From CAVORB01 sp964395315 (GTDB lineage: Bacteria > Pseudomonadota > Gammaproteobacteria > Chromatiales > Chromatiaceae): a stretch of 64,000 nucleotides of DNA. Position 1 is the first letter of the stretch. The number at the start of each line of letters is the position of its first letter. Shown piece by piece: positions 49,517 to 58,738 of this stretch. The position numbers were made by a program, and so were the translations under genes. The DNA lies in assembly GCA_964395315.1 (NCBI GenBank), contig CAYNBI010000006.1, positions 3,472 through 67,471 on the forward strand, given 5' to 3'. The notes beneath the pieces were generated by a model. That model ran no database searches. It was not told the DNA's origin and saw only the letters and a program-made list of their open reading frames with translations.

Positions 49517-52081
49517 TCAGAAAGGCAGCTCCAGGTCCGGGGCAACCTGGCCCAGGAGCCCGCGCATGAGGTCCTGGACCCCGTCCATCCCCTGTTGATC
49601 CTCGGCCTCGAACCTGAATACGAGGGCCGGCTGGGTATTTGACGCCCGAACCAAGCCCCATGCGCGACCGACCTCGGCGCGCAACCCATCGATGGTCTGC
49701 ACCTCGACCCCCTTGAGTTGATCCGCCTGGGCCATGACCATGTCCATGATCTCCGCCGACTCGCCCTCCGGGAGCGCCACGAACAGCTCTGGCGTGGAGT
49801 AGGCAGACGCCGGCAGGGCCGCGAAAATCTCCGCGCTCGGCCGCGGGTCCAGGGCCAGCACCTCGAGAAGGCGCGCGCCGGCGTAGAGGGCATCGTCGAA
49901 CCCGTACCAGCGCTCCTGAAAGATGATGTGCCCGCTCCATTCGCCGGCAAGCAGGGCGCCAGTCTCCCTGAGCTTTGCCTTGAGGGGCGCGTGCCCCGAC
50001 TTCCACATAACGGGTCGGCCACCGCTGCGCAGGATCTCGCTTGCCAGGTGATGGCTGCACTTGACGTCGAAGATCACATCCATCCCCGGATGACGCGACA
50101 GCACATCCGCGGCCAACAGCATGAGCACCCGGTCGGTGGAGATGACCTCGCCCGCGGAATCGACGACGCCCAGGCGGTCGCCGTCACCGTCGAAAGCGAA
50201 GCCGATATCCGCATCCTGCGACAGCACCGCCTGACGCAAATGTTCCATCGCTCCCGGACGCGACGGATCCGGCACTTCCCCGTCGGGGAAACCGGCGCTC
50301 GGATCGCAATTGAGCTCGACCAAATCGCAGCCCAGGGCCTGGTAGAGCTCGACCGCCACGCTGGAAGCCGCCGCATTTCCACAATCGACTACGACCTTCA
50401 TGGTGCGGGCGATTGCGACGTCCTTCTCCACGCGGTCCACGTAATCCGCCACAAGATCGGCCTGCCGGTAGGTTCCGGAACCGGAGGTGAAGGCCCCGGT
50501 CAGAACGCGTTCGCGCAAACCCGAGATGCCCGACCCTTCCAGGGTATTTCCGGAGATCACCACCTTGAGCCCGTTGTACTCCGCGGCGTTGTGACTTCCG
50601 GTGACCATTACGCCGGAGGTGTCACCCTGATAGCGAGTCGCGAAATAGAGCACGGGCGTGGGCACGACACCCAGATCGATCACATCGCAACCCCCGGCAC
50701 GGAGGCCCCCCGCGAGCGCCTCGGCGAGTCCGCCTCCGGTGGGCCTGGTGTCTCGCGCGAGAAACACCATCTTGTCCCCCGCATCGGCGGCCTCGGCCGC
50801 CACGGCTCGGCCAATGGCCTGCATCAGATCGGGCGTGAGATCCAGCCCCACGACACCCCGGATGTCGTAGGCCCTGAATATCGCCTCTGGCACCGCGGAG
50901 CCTGACTGGCCCGCGGCCCCGGCGGGGGCGCGCTGCAGCTTCCCTGCTGCCGGCGCCGCAGTGGGCGGGGATGACGGCTTCTCTGTCCCGGCCTCGTCTA
51001 CCGCCGTCGGTTCTTCGGCGGAGGCGCCGGGGGCCTTGGCCACCCCCGGCTGCACCCCGCGCAGCAGGCGCCCGAGGACCTCCAGGACCGGCTCGGTCTC
51101 GGCCAGTCGGCAGCGGACCCGCTGCTGAGGCTCGTTCTTCAACGCGCCTTCGACGAGGGCGACAATGCTCGCGTGGTCCTTCTCCAGGGCCGACTTGAGG
51201 GCCTGCTGCGGCAGCCAAAGCACCGCCGCCATCAGCGCCAGTAGAATCGCGTAAGCGATCCCGGCGACGAGCAGATCATTTCCGCCCGGGGAGACGCCGC
51301 CGACGGCACTGGCCACGACGCGCAAACGCGTCCCCTTCACGTCCGCGCCCGCCTCGGGTGCGGCCGCTTCGACTTCGACCACCCGGCCTTGCTCCGGCTC
51401 CAGGGTCGCGACCTTGTCGCCGGCGCGCTGCTGGAGCAGGACCCGAACGCCCCCGGGCGCGGACGGCGACGAAAGCAGGGAGAAGGGAAACGCGACATGC
51501 AACACGCCGAGCGCCTCGGAGCCCGCCTCGTCGAGCACAGGGGCCGCGATCGCCAGGTGCACCCCCTGCTGGCCAAGCAGGTGAGCCTCCAGGGGCGTTA
51601 CCTCGCGCTGACGCACGGCCTGTTGCACCAGGTCCAGTCCCGCGTAGCTCAACCCGTACGCATCCATCGCCTCGGGCCCCTGCAGATCCTTCTCGGTCAG
51701 GCGGACGCGCGAGGCGCTCGGAAACCGCGCCGCCACCATCTCCTCGGCCACGCGCCGGTCGTCCGTCTTGCCGCCGCGCAGGGCCTCCCGCAGCACCGGA
51801 TCGGAGGTCCACCGCTGCAGGAGCTCGCGCTGAACCGCCACGCGATTGCCCAGATCGCTCGCGATCAAGGAAGCGGTGCGCTCGGCCTGGCCGGTGCCGA
51901 AATCACGCTCCCGATCCATCCAGACAATCGCCAGCGCCACGACCGCGCACAGGAGCACAACGGCGACACCGGCTACCGACAGGGCCCAGAATCGGGCAAG
52001 CCCGGGGACCCGATCGGGCTTTACCGGCTTAGCGTTCGCCTTGTCCGGTTTCTCGGATTTTCCAGCGCGTCTCAAACGCAT
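49517..52081 (-). CDS. algC: Phosphomannomutase/phosphoglucomutase, long form with N-terminal membrane module
   Basis: About 854 residues. The C-terminal ~460 form a complete alpha-D-phosphohexomutase: FRAYDIRGVVGLDLTPDLMQ, VMVTGSHNAAEYNGLKVV with the phospho-Ser near residue 492, FAFDGDGDRLGVVD (metal loop, near 630), GEWSGHIIFQERWYG, and the C-terminal phosphate site RASNTQPALVFRFEAED. The N-terminal ~390 residues have a membrane span (FWALSVAGVAVVLLCAVVAL), an extracytoplasmic region (KNDL-like LIASDLGNRVAVQRELLQRW), a second span and an Ala/Pro linker. Pseudomonas has a similar long AlgC. It makes sugar-1-phosphates for LPS or exopolysaccharide. ATG 52081 with AGGGGA 10 nt upstream is chosen. 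Confidence 0.93.
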   Translation of the reverse strand: MRLRRAGKSEKPDKANAKPVKPDRVPGLARFWALSVAGVAVVLLCAVVALAIVWMDRERDFGTGQAERTASLIASDLGNRVAVQRELLQRWTSDPVLREALRGGKTDDRRVAEEMVAARFPSASRVRLTEKDLQGPEAMDAYGLSYAGLDLVQQAVRQREVTPLEAHLLGQQGVHLAIAAPVLDEAGSEALGVLHVAFPFSLLSSPSAPGGVRVLLQQRAGDKVATLEPEQGRVVEVEAAAPEAGADVKGTRLRVVASAVGGVSPGGNDLLVAGIAYAILLALMAAVLWLPQQALKSALEKDHASIVALVEGALKNEPQQRVRCRLAETEPVLEVLGRLLRGVQPGVAKAPGASAEEPTAVDEAGTEKPSSPPTAAPAAGKLQRAPAGAAGQSGSAVPEAIFRAYDIRGVVGLDLTPDLMQAIGRAVAAEAADAGDKMVFLARDTRPTGGGLAEALAGGLRAGGCDVIDLGVVPTPVLYFATRYQGDTSGVMVTGSHNAAEYNGLKVVISGNTLEGSGISGLRERVLTGAFTSGSGTYRQADLVADYVDRVEKDVAIARTMKVVVDCGNAAASSVAVELYQALGCDLVELNCDPSAGFPDGEVPDPSRPGAMEHLRQAVLSQDADIGFAFDGDGDRLGVVDSAGEVISTDRVLMLLAADVLSRHPGMDVIFDVKCSHHLASEILRSGGRPVMWKSGHAPLKAKLRETGALLAGEWSGHIIFQERWYGFDDALYAGARLLEVLALDPRPSAEIFAALPASAYSTPELFVALPEGESAEIMDMVMAQADQLKGVEVQTIDGLRAEVGRAWGLVRASNTQPALVFRFEAEDQQGMDGVQDLMRGLLGQVAPDLELPF

Positions 52082-52144
52082 GCTCGCTGCGTCCCCTATG
52101 TGCAAACCTGCATCGTTGCGACCTCAACGCCCGCCCGGGCGTCC

Positions 52145-52600
52145 TCAAGCCCGCCCGCTGTGGCCGAAACCGCCGGCGCCTCGGGCGGAATCCTCGAACT
52201 CGTCCACCAACTCGAAACGGGCGCGCAGCACGGGCACCAGCACCAGCTGCGCAATGCGCTCACCGACCTCGATCCGGAAAGGCGCGTGCCCGCGGTTCCA
52301 GCAGGAAACGAAAAGCTGTCCCTGGTAATCCGAATCGATCAGGCCCACCAGGTTTCCCAGCACGATGCCGTGCTTATGGCCCAAGCCGGAGCGAGGGAGG
52401 ATCAGCGCCGCCAGGCCCGGCTCGCCGATGTGGATGGCCATCCCCGTCGGCAGGAGCTCGCTCTGCCCGGGGCGGAGCTCCAGGGGTTGGTCCACCATCG
52501 CCCGCAGGTCGAGACCCGCGGAACCCTCGGTAGCATAGTCCGGGAGGGGAAAGTCCCCCCCTAGACGTCGATCAAGTATCTTGACTTGCAGTCTGTGCAA
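52145..52600 (-). CDS. dut: dUTP diphosphatase
   Basis: 151 residues. The five dUTPase motifs are visible: TEGSAGLDLRA, PRSGLGHKHGIVLGN, VGLIDSDYQGQLFVSCWN, GERIAQLVLVPV and the P-loop-like FEDSARGAGGFGHSG. It hydrolyses dUTP to dUMP, keeping uracil out of DNA. The start is TTG at 52600, with GGAG 7 nt upstream, inside the end of coaBC (29-bp overlap). The protein then begins LHRLQVKILDRRLGG, as in E. coli (VKILDPRVG). Confidence 0.96.
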   Translation of the reverse strand: MHRLQVKILDRRLGGDFPLPDYATEGSAGLDLRAMVDQPLELRPGQSELLPTGMAIHIGEPGLAALILPRSGLGHKHGIVLGNLVGLIDSDYQGQLFVSCWNRGHAPFRIEVGERIAQLVLVPVLRARFELVDEFEDSARGAGGFGHSGRA

Positions 52601-53798
52601 GGTAGCGCTCCGCGATCAGGTCCGCCAGCAAGCCGGCCAGCCGGACCTTCGGCATCAAGGGAAAGGCCTGCCGCCCCCCCGCCCACAGCACGAGCAGCGC
52701 GTTGTCCGCACTCTCGAACCCGCCGGTCTCGCTGCCGACGAGGTTGGCGGCGATCATGTCGAGGCCCTTGGACTCGAGCTTGCGCAGGGCGTGTCGCTCT
52801 AGGGATTCCGTCTCGGCGGCGAAGCCGACGGTGAACGGGCCTCCGATCGTGCCGGCTACATCCGCAAGAATGTCAGGGTTGCGCACCAGGTGCAAAGTGA
52901 GCGCTGAATCGTGCTTCTTGATCTTCTCGCTAGCCGGCGCGACCGGGCGATAGTCCGCGACCGCCGCCGCCCCGACGAAGATGTCGCAGGCCCCGGAGCG
53001 CTCCATCACCGCCTCGTGCATCTGCCGGGCGGACTCCACCCGTAGCAGCTCCACCCCCGCGGGGGGTGGCAGGTTGCACGGCCCACTGACCAGCACCACC
53101 GACGCACCCCGCTCGCGGAGTGCGTCGGCCAACGCGTAGCCCATGCGTCCCGAGCTTCGGTTTCCCACGTAGCGGACGGGGTCGACCGCTTCACGGGTGG
53201 GACCCGCAGTGACGACCACCCGGCATCCAGCGAGGATGTGGGTCCGACCAAGCGCCAGGGCTGAGACGATGTCGTCGGGCTCCAGCATGCGCCCCCAGCC
53301 CCATTCGCCGCACGCCTGGTCGCCCTCGGCCGGCCCCAGCAGCCGTAAGCCGCGATCCTGCAGCCGAGCTGCGTTCTCACGCGTGGCCGGGTGCTCCCAC
53401 ATGCGGTGATTCATGGCCGGCGCGATCACGACCGGCGCGGTCGTGGCCAGTATCAGGGTTGCGAGCAGGTCATCGGCCAGACCCGCGGCCAGGCGCGCCA
53501 TCAGATCCGCGCTCGCGGGCGCGACCAGCACCAGGTCGGCCCAGCGCGCGAGCTCGATATGCCCCATTGCGTCCTCGGCCCGGGGATCGAACAGGTCGCT
53601 GCGCACCTCGTAGCCCGAGACCGCCTGCAGGGTTAACGGGGTGACGAAGGCGCGTGCGGCCGGGGTCATGACCACCCGCACATCGGCACCAGCTGCCCGC
53701 AGACGGCGGACCAGCTCAGGGGTCTTGTAGGCGGCGATGCCGCCGCTCACCCCGAGCAGGACCTTGGTTAGCGGCGATTGGGCGGAAAAAGCTGACAA
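52572..53798 (-). CDS. coaBC: Bifunctional PPC decarboxylase / phosphopantothenate-cysteine ligase
   Basis: 408 residues. The CoaC flavoprotein half has LLGVSGGIAAYKTPELVRRL, PLTLQAVSG, LVLVAPASADLMARLAAGLA, APAMNHRMWEHPATRENAA and the Cys-bearing GDQACGEWGWGRM. The CoaB half has VVVTAGPTREAVDPVRYVGN, RSSGRMGYALA, VGAAAVADYRP and the SEKIKKH loop. It converts phosphopantothenate to 4'-phosphopantetheine for coenzyme A. The start appears to be TTG at 53798 (LSAFSAQSPLTKVLLG). It is divergent from radC and overlaps dut. Confidence 0.95.
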   Translation of the reverse strand: MSAFSAQSPLTKVLLGVSGGIAAYKTPELVRRLRAAGADVRVVMTPAARAFVTPLTLQAVSGYEVRSDLFDPRAEDAMGHIELARWADLVLVAPASADLMARLAAGLADDLLATLILATTAPVVIAPAMNHRMWEHPATRENAARLQDRGLRLLGPAEGDQACGEWGWGRMLEPDDIVSALALGRTHILAGCRVVVTAGPTREAVDPVRYVGNRSSGRMGYALADALRERGASVVLVSGPCNLPPPAGVELLRVESARQMHEAVMERSGACDIFVGAAAVADYRPVAPASEKIKKHDSALTLHLVRNPDILADVAGTIGGPFTVGFAAETESLERHALRKLESKGLDMIAANLVGSETGGFESADNALLVLWAGGRQAFPLMPKVRLAGLLADLIAERYLAQTASQDT

Positions 53799-53935
53799 GT
53801 GGTGCGCGGATTGTTGTTGTCGTGACGACTGCCTGGATTGTAACCCATCCAGCCCCGACCTAAGTGGCGGCTGTTTGGTCGCGGCAGGCTCTTGGCATAC
53901 CCTTGCGATATGGAGCGGCGGGCGAGGACGAGCGC

Positions 53936-54610
53936 ATGACCATCACGGAATGGCCGGAGGACGAACGTCCCCGGGAAAAACTCCTGATCCGCGGAGCCGA
54001 GGCGCTCTCGGATCCCGAGCTGCTGGCGATCTTCCTGCGCACCGGGGTACCTGGCAAGAGTGCCGTTGACCTTGCGCGGGACCTGCTGCTGGAGTTCGAG
54101 GGGCTCAGGGGCCTGTTCTCGGCCGACCAGGAGGGCTTCTGCAGGGGTAAAGGGCTCGGGAAGGCGAAGTACGCCCAGTTGCAGGCGGTGCTTGAGATGA
54201 GCCGCCGATACCTGCGCGCAGAGCTGGGCGCACGGGACGTCCTGAACAGCCCCGAGGCCACCCGCGCCTATCTGAAGTCCCGCCTGCACGGCTATCCGCA
54301 CGAGGTGTTCGCCTGCCTGTTCCTAGACAACCGTCACCGTCTGATCAGGTACGAAGAGCTGTTCCGCGGCACCATAGACGGCGCCAGCGTGCATCCGCGG
54401 GAGGTGGTGCGCCGAACCCTCGAGACCAACGCGGCGGCCGTGATCTTCGCCCACAATCATCCCTCGGGCGTGGCCGAGCCGAGCCAGTCGGATCTGCGCA
54501 TCACACAACGTCTCAAAGAGGCACTGGCGCTGGTGGACGTGCGGGTGCTGGACCACGTCATCATCGGCGAGGGCGACGGCACGTCCCTCGCGGAACGCGG
54601 GCTGCTCTGA
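53936..54610 (+). CDS. radC: RadC-family JAMM-domain protein
   Basis: 224 residues. The N-terminus (MTITEWPEDERPREKLLIRG, AEALSDPELLAIFLRTG) is an HhH-like region. The MPN/JAMM metalloprotease-like domain ends with the zinc motif IFAHNHPSGVAEPSQSD (HxHxxSG...D). RadC was once tied to DNA repair, but its activity remains unclear. GAGGA lies 7 nt before ATG 53936; an earlier in-frame start would add a segment outside the family. It is divergent from coaBC and precedes rpmB, as in many gammaproteobacteria. Confidence 0.95.
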   Translation: MTITEWPEDERPREKLLIRGAEALSDPELLAIFLRTGVPGKSAVDLARDLLLEFEGLRGLFSADQEGFCRGKGLGKAKYAQLQAVLEMSRRYLRAELGARDVLNSPEATRAYLKSRLHGYPHEVFACLFLDNRHRLIRYEELFRGTIDGASVHPREVVRRTLETNAAAVIFAHNHPSGVAEPSQSDLRITQRLKEALALVDVRVLDHVIIGEGDGTSLAERGLL

Positions 54611-54639
54611 AGGCTACCGCCAACGAGGCGGCGGGGTGG

Positions 54640-54668
54640 TTGCCGGACGCGGCGATCTCGGGTATTCT
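54640..54668 (+). promoter_or_regulatory. Promoter of rpmB-rpmG
   Basis: TTGCCG at 54640-54645, a 17-bp spacer and TATTCT at 54663-54668 make a sigma-70-type promoter 54 bp before rpmB. It lies just past the end of radC. Confidence 0.65.
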
Positions 54669-54721
54669 TGCGCGTCTTTCTATTCCAACCCTGGATTATC
54701 GATCTCTCAAGGGGCCGCGTC

Positions 54722-54958
54722 ATGTCCAAAGTCTGCCAGGTCACCGGCAAGCGCCCGCTCTCCGGTTGCAACGTATCCCATGCCCACAACACGACCAAGC
54801 GCCGCTTCCTGCCCAACCTGCACTACCACCGCTTCTGGGTGGAGAACGAGCGTCGGTGGGTGCGCCTGCGCGTTTCCACCAAGGGCATGCGCATCATCGA
54901 CAAGAAGGGCATCGACGCGGTGCTCGCCGAGATGCGCGACCGCGGCGAAAAGGTCTGA
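54722..54958 (+). CDS. rpmB: Ribosomal protein bL28
   Basis: 78 residues starting MSKVCQVTGKRPLSGCNVSH, then AHNTTKRRFLPNLHYHRFWV and RLRVSTKGMRIIDKKGID. Length and sequence are typical of proteobacterial bL28. It is a structural protein of the large subunit. AAGGGG lies 7 nt upstream of the ATG. It is cotranscribed with rpmG, 15 bp downstream. Confidence 0.98.
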   Translation: MSKVCQVTGKRPLSGCNVSHAHNTTKRRFLPNLHYHRFWVENERRWVRLRVSTKGMRIIDKKGIDAVLAEMRDRGEKV

Positions 54959-54973
54959 GCGAGGTAAAGAACC

Positions 54974-55141
54974 ATGGCCAAAGCAGCTCGTGAAAAGATT
55001 CGCCTGATCTCCAGCGCAGGCACGGGTCACTTCTACACGACCACCAAGAACAAGCGCAACACGCCCGGAAAAATGGAAATGAAGAAATTCGACCCGGTCG
55101 TGCGCCAGCACGTGATGTACAAAGAGGGGAAGATCAAGTAG
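54974..55141 (+). CDS. rpmG: Ribosomal protein bL33
   Basis: A 55-residue gene reading MAKAAREKIRLISSAGTGHF, YTTTKNKRNTPGKMEMKKFD, PVVRQHVMYKEGKIK. It lacks the CxxC pairs, so it is the zinc-independent form of bL33. GAGG lies 10 nt upstream. A strong terminator follows 22 bp after the stop codon. Confidence 0.98.
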   Translation: MAKAAREKIRLISSAGTGHFYTTTKNKRNTPGKMEMKKFDPVVRQHVMYKEGKIK

Positions 55142-55163
55142 GAAGGCAGCGCCCCCGGAGATC

Positions 55164-55195
55164 ACAAAAAACCCGCCGACGGCGGGTTTTTTGTG
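55164..55195. terminator. Bidirectional Rho-independent terminator
   Basis: CACAAAAAACCCGCC, GAC, GGCGGGTTTTTTGTG: a perfect stem with A-run and T-run. It ends rpmB-rpmG on the plus strand and the convergent desaturase gene on the minus strand. Confidence 0.95.
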
Positions 55196-55238
55196 CACGA
55201 ATGAATCGGGGATTGCTCGAATCCCCAACTCGCCTCGA

Positions 55239-56432
55239 TCAGCTACCCGCCGGTCCGACAGGTTTCAGGTAGCAGCCCCGCAGATTGCGGGCGAAGGTCT
55301 CCAATGCCTGGATCCCGGTCGCCTCGGCCTGCTGACACCATTCCTGAAGCGACTTGAGCAACACTTCCTGGTTCGGTGCGGTGCGCTCCCAAAGCTCGCG
55401 CAGTTGCTCGCGGAAGCGATAGACCGTCGCCAACTTCTGGCTGTTGGCCAGAATCTGCTCCAAACGCGCCCTCGCCCGCTCATCCAAGCGGGAGGCCTCC
55501 GTCGACAGCAGGCGTCGGGTGCGCCGGTAAAGCTTGCGGCAATGCCGCTCGGTGCTACACAGCTCCGTGCGCGTGACCGGGGCGAGCACGTCGCGTGTGT
55601 AGCGCGCGAACACGTGCATGCGACCCACGATCACCGCGCGAAGGGTCTCCAGGTCGACGCTGGTCTTACCCTCCACGAACCGGGGTTGCGGGGCCAGCTT
55701 CTTGACCTTGGCCAGACCGAGCGCGCTCAGCACCCGGATGTAGAGCCAACCGATATCGAATTCCCACCACTTGGAGGACAGCTTGGCCGAACTCGGGAAG
55801 GCGTGGTGGTTGTTGTGCAGCTCCTCGCCGCCGATCAGGATGCCCCAGGGAAGGATGTTGGTGGCGGAATCCGGGCTGTCAAAGTTGCGGTAGCCCCAGT
55901 AGTGACCGACGCCGTTGATCACACCCGCCGCGAGAAAGGGAATCCAGAGCATCTGCACCGCCCAGACGGTGATGCCATAGACGCCGAACAGCAGCACATC
56001 GAGAATCAGCATCAGCCCCACGCCCTGCCAGACGAAACGGCCATAGACCCTACGCTCGAGCCAGTCATCGGGCGTACCGTGACTGTAGCGCCGCACCAGA
56101 TCCGGGTCACTGGCCGCCTCACGGTAGAGCTCGGCGCCCTCGGTGAGCACCTTTCCCAGGCCCAGGACCTTCGGACTATGGGGATCCTCCGGCGTTTCGC
56201 ACTTGGCGTGGTGACGCCGATGCACCGCCACCCATTCGCGGGTCACCATGCCGGTGGTGATCCACAACCAGAAGCGGAAGAAATGACTGATCACCGGGTG
56301 TAGATCGAGCGCCCGATGGGCCTGGGATCGGTGCAGGAACACGGTCACCGACACGATGGTGATGTGGGTCAGCACCAGGGTGACAAGCACCACCTGCCAA
56401 ACGGGAAGGTCAAGAATACCGTACGGGGTCAT
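55239..56432 (-). CDS. Fatty-acid desaturase (DesA/acyl-lipid type) with transposase-like tail
   Basis: 397 residues. Four hydrophobic stretches surround the three His boxes: HRSQAH (34-39), HRRHH (71-75) and HNNHH (about 205). These bind the di-iron centre that introduces a cis double bond in acyl chains of membrane lipids. The last ~130 residues are separate and helical (LCSTERHCRKLYRRTRRLLS; LEQILANSQKLATVYRFREQ; LRELWER). They resemble the C-terminal region of ISL3-family transposases. ATG 56432 has GAGGAG 6 nt upstream. It is convergent with rpmG. Confidence 0.93.
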   Translation of the reverse strand: MTPYGILDLPVWQVVLVTLVLTHITIVSVTVFLHRSQAHRALDLHPVISHFFRFWLWITTGMVTREWVAVHRRHHAKCETPEDPHSPKVLGLGKVLTEGAELYREAASDPDLVRRYSHGTPDDWLERRVYGRFVWQGVGLMLILDVLLFGVYGITVWAVQMLWIPFLAAGVINGVGHYWGYRNFDSPDSATNILPWGILIGGEELHNNHHAFPSSAKLSSKWWEFDIGWLYIRVLSALGLAKVKKLAPQPRFVEGKTSVDLETLRAVIVGRMHVFARYTRDVLAPVTRTELCSTERHCRKLYRRTRRLLSTEASRLDERARARLEQILANSQKLATVYRFREQLRELWERTAPNQEVLLKSLQEWCQQAEATGIQALETFARNLRGCYLKPVGPAGS

Positions 56433-56630
56433 CAACAACTCCTCAGGGAGAAAACAGGCCATCGACCCGCTGGGCACTGGCGCCAAGGTGCGGATCCGAG
56501 AGTGATTCGCAGCGGCGGGCGGGATTAGCCAGGGGTAAGGTCTAACTGATTATCGTGAGGCGCCGCGGGCGGACGCCGATATGCCCTGACTATACCCGAT
56601 TCCGACTTCGCGAAAAACCACAAATCCATG

Positions 56631-58595
56631 TCACGCGCGCGGTTTCCGCCCGAGCCGCAGATTGCCTACCTCGTCCAGCGATGCCAGCCAACCCGGCGCC
56701 AGCCAGGTGGTCGCCACCGGATCCAGGATAATCGCCGGGCCCGAAACGGGTTCGGCCACCTTGAGCGCAGCGCGTCCAATGACCGGGACCGGCTCGTCCG
56801 AGCCCGCGACATGCGCCCGACCACTGCGAACGTCGGGGCGCAGGACGGGCGGCGGCAGGCTGAGGGCGGGCGCCGTACCTGTGACCCTGACGCGGAGATT
56901 GACCAGCTCGACGGGGAAATCCAGACGGTGACCGTAACGGGCCTGGTGGAGACGGTGGAAGGCATCGGCGGTCTCGCCGACACTGGTCCATGGCAGGTTC
57001 AGCGTGTACGACTGGCCACGGTAGCGCAGATCCAACGAGAAGGCGCTGATCAGGGATTGCGGCTCCTGTCCCTCCCGCGCCAACGCTTGCATAGCCTCGG
57101 CGGCCAGATCGTCCAAACGACGCTGAACGGCCGCGTCACTGTGCTCGTCGAGTGGTCCCAGCCAGGTGCGGGTCAACAGCCGTCCGGGCGGGGTCGCCAG
57201 CATCCCGAGGGCGGAGAGCACACCGGCCTGCACCGGCACCATGGCCTGGCGCATACCGAGCGCCTCCGCCAGGGCGCACACGTGCAGCCCCCCGGCCCCG
57301 CCAAAAGAGGTCAGGGTGTAGTCCCTGGGATCCAGCCCGCGCTGGACCGAGATCACCCGCAGCGCCCGCGCCATGTGCTCGTTGGCGACCCGCAGGATGC
57401 CAAGCGCCGCCTCCTCCAAGCTGGTCATCATGGCGGCGGCAAGACGCCCGACGACCCGCCGGGCCGCCGCTTCCTCCAGCCGCATGCGCCCACCGAGAAA
57501 GGCATCCGCGCGCAGTCTGCCGAGCACCAGGTTGGCATCGGTGACCGTTGGCTCGTCGCCGCCAAGGCCGTAGCATGCCGGGCCCGGAGCCGCGCCGGCC
57601 GACTCCGGCCCCACCAGCAGGGCGCCCCCTGCGTCGACCCGTGCAATGGACCCGCCCCCCGCGCCGATGGTATGCATGTCCACCATGGGCACAGCGACCG
57701 GGTAGGAGGCGATGCGTCCGCTCATGGTAAGACGCGGCTCGCCATCCACCAGGGCGACATCGGTGGACGTACCGCCCATGTCGAAGGTCAGCAGCTTGGA
57801 CTCGCCGGCGAGACGTCCGACGAAGCCTGCCCCTACCAGCCCCCCCGCCGGCCCGGAGAGCAGCAGCCGAACGGCCTGGCGCGCGGTCTGCTCCGCCGCG
57901 ACCGTCTCGCCGCTGGACTGCATGACCGCCACCCGCGCCCCCGGAAGCGCGCCGCAAAGACGCTCGATGTAGCGCCCAACGAGGGGACCGACCCAGGCGT
58001 TGAGCCAGGTCGCAATGCCGCGCTCGTACTCCCCCGTGACCGGCAGAACCTCGGACGAACGCGAGACGAAGATACCGTCCGGGACGGCCTCCCCGAGCGC
58101 CCGTTCGGCGCTGTCGTCGAGGTAGGAAAAAAGCAGATTGATGGCCACCGCCTCCGGCGCCAGTCGTTCCAGCGCCGCCCGCAGGTCCTTCAGATCGGCG
58201 GCGGTCAGCGGCTCCACCCAGCTTCCGTCCGCCGCAAGCCGGCCGCCGGTCTCCAGGCACAGGTCTTCGGGCACCGGCGGGCGGCGCGTGGCGGGCTGCA
58301 GGTCATACAGCGCATCGCGTGCCTGACGGCCGATGGTGAGCAGGTCCCGCAAGCCACGATTAGCAACGTAAAGGGTGCGCACACCCTTGCCCTCGAGGGC
58401 GGCGTTGGTGGCCACCGTGGAGCCGTGAACCACCGCCAGCCCGGAGGGGTCGAGCCCCAGCTCGGCGATGCCCTGCAGGATCGCCCGCTCCGGGGCATCG
58501 GGGGTGGAGAGCACCTTGTGCACCTGCACCCTGCCCTCCCGCCACACGACGAAGTCCGTGAAGGTGCCGCCGGTATCGATGCCGACAATCGTCAT
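56631..58595 (-). CDS. Hydantoinase/oxoprolinase subunit A family protein
   Basis: 654 residues. The N-terminus (MTIVGIDTGGTFTDFVVWRE) is the family's nucleotide-binding-like strand, followed by VHGSTVATNAALEGKGVRTL, YVANRGLRDLLTIGRQARD, LLSGPAGGLVGAGFVGRLAG, FDMGGTSTDVALVDG, DMHTIGAGGGSIARVDAGGA and GPGPACYGLGGDEPTVTDAN. It would hydrolyse ATP to open a cyclic amide (5-oxoproline or N-methylhydantoin). HyuB normally sits adjacent, but no such gene is present, so the substrate is unknown. It is divergent from the ABC operon. Confidence 0.9.
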   Translation of the reverse strand: MTIVGIDTGGTFTDFVVWREGRVQVHKVLSTPDAPERAILQGIAELGLDPSGLAVVHGSTVATNAALEGKGVRTLYVANRGLRDLLTIGRQARDALYDLQPATRRPPVPEDLCLETGGRLAADGSWVEPLTAADLKDLRAALERLAPEAVAINLLFSYLDDSAERALGEAVPDGIFVSRSSEVLPVTGEYERGIATWLNAWVGPLVGRYIERLCGALPGARVAVMQSSGETVAAEQTARQAVRLLLSGPAGGLVGAGFVGRLAGESKLLTFDMGGTSTDVALVDGEPRLTMSGRIASYPVAVPMVDMHTIGAGGGSIARVDAGGALLVGPESAGAAPGPACYGLGGDEPTVTDANLVLGRLRADAFLGGRMRLEEAAARRVVGRLAAAMMTSLEEAALGILRVANEHMARALRVISVQRGLDPRDYTLTSFGGAGGLHVCALAEALGMRQAMVPVQAGVLSALGMLATPPGRLLTRTWLGPLDEHSDAAVQRRLDDLAAEAMQALAREGQEPQSLISAFSLDLRYRGQSYTLNLPWTSVGETADAFHRLHQARYGHRLDFPVELVNLRVRVTGTAPALSLPPPVLRPDVRSGRAHVAGSDEPVPVIGRAALKVAEPVSGPAIILDPVATTWLAPGWLASLDEVGNLRLGRKPRA

Positions 58596-58738
58596 GGACC
58601 GTCACTCCGTTCGAACGAGCTACGAATGATGCCATCCCAGCGTATGCCCTGCACAGGGACCACCGCATACCCTGGCTCGGGGCCTCCGCCTCTGCCGCGT
58701 ATTGGCATCGAGCCCCGCGCGCGTTAAGGTCGGCGGCC

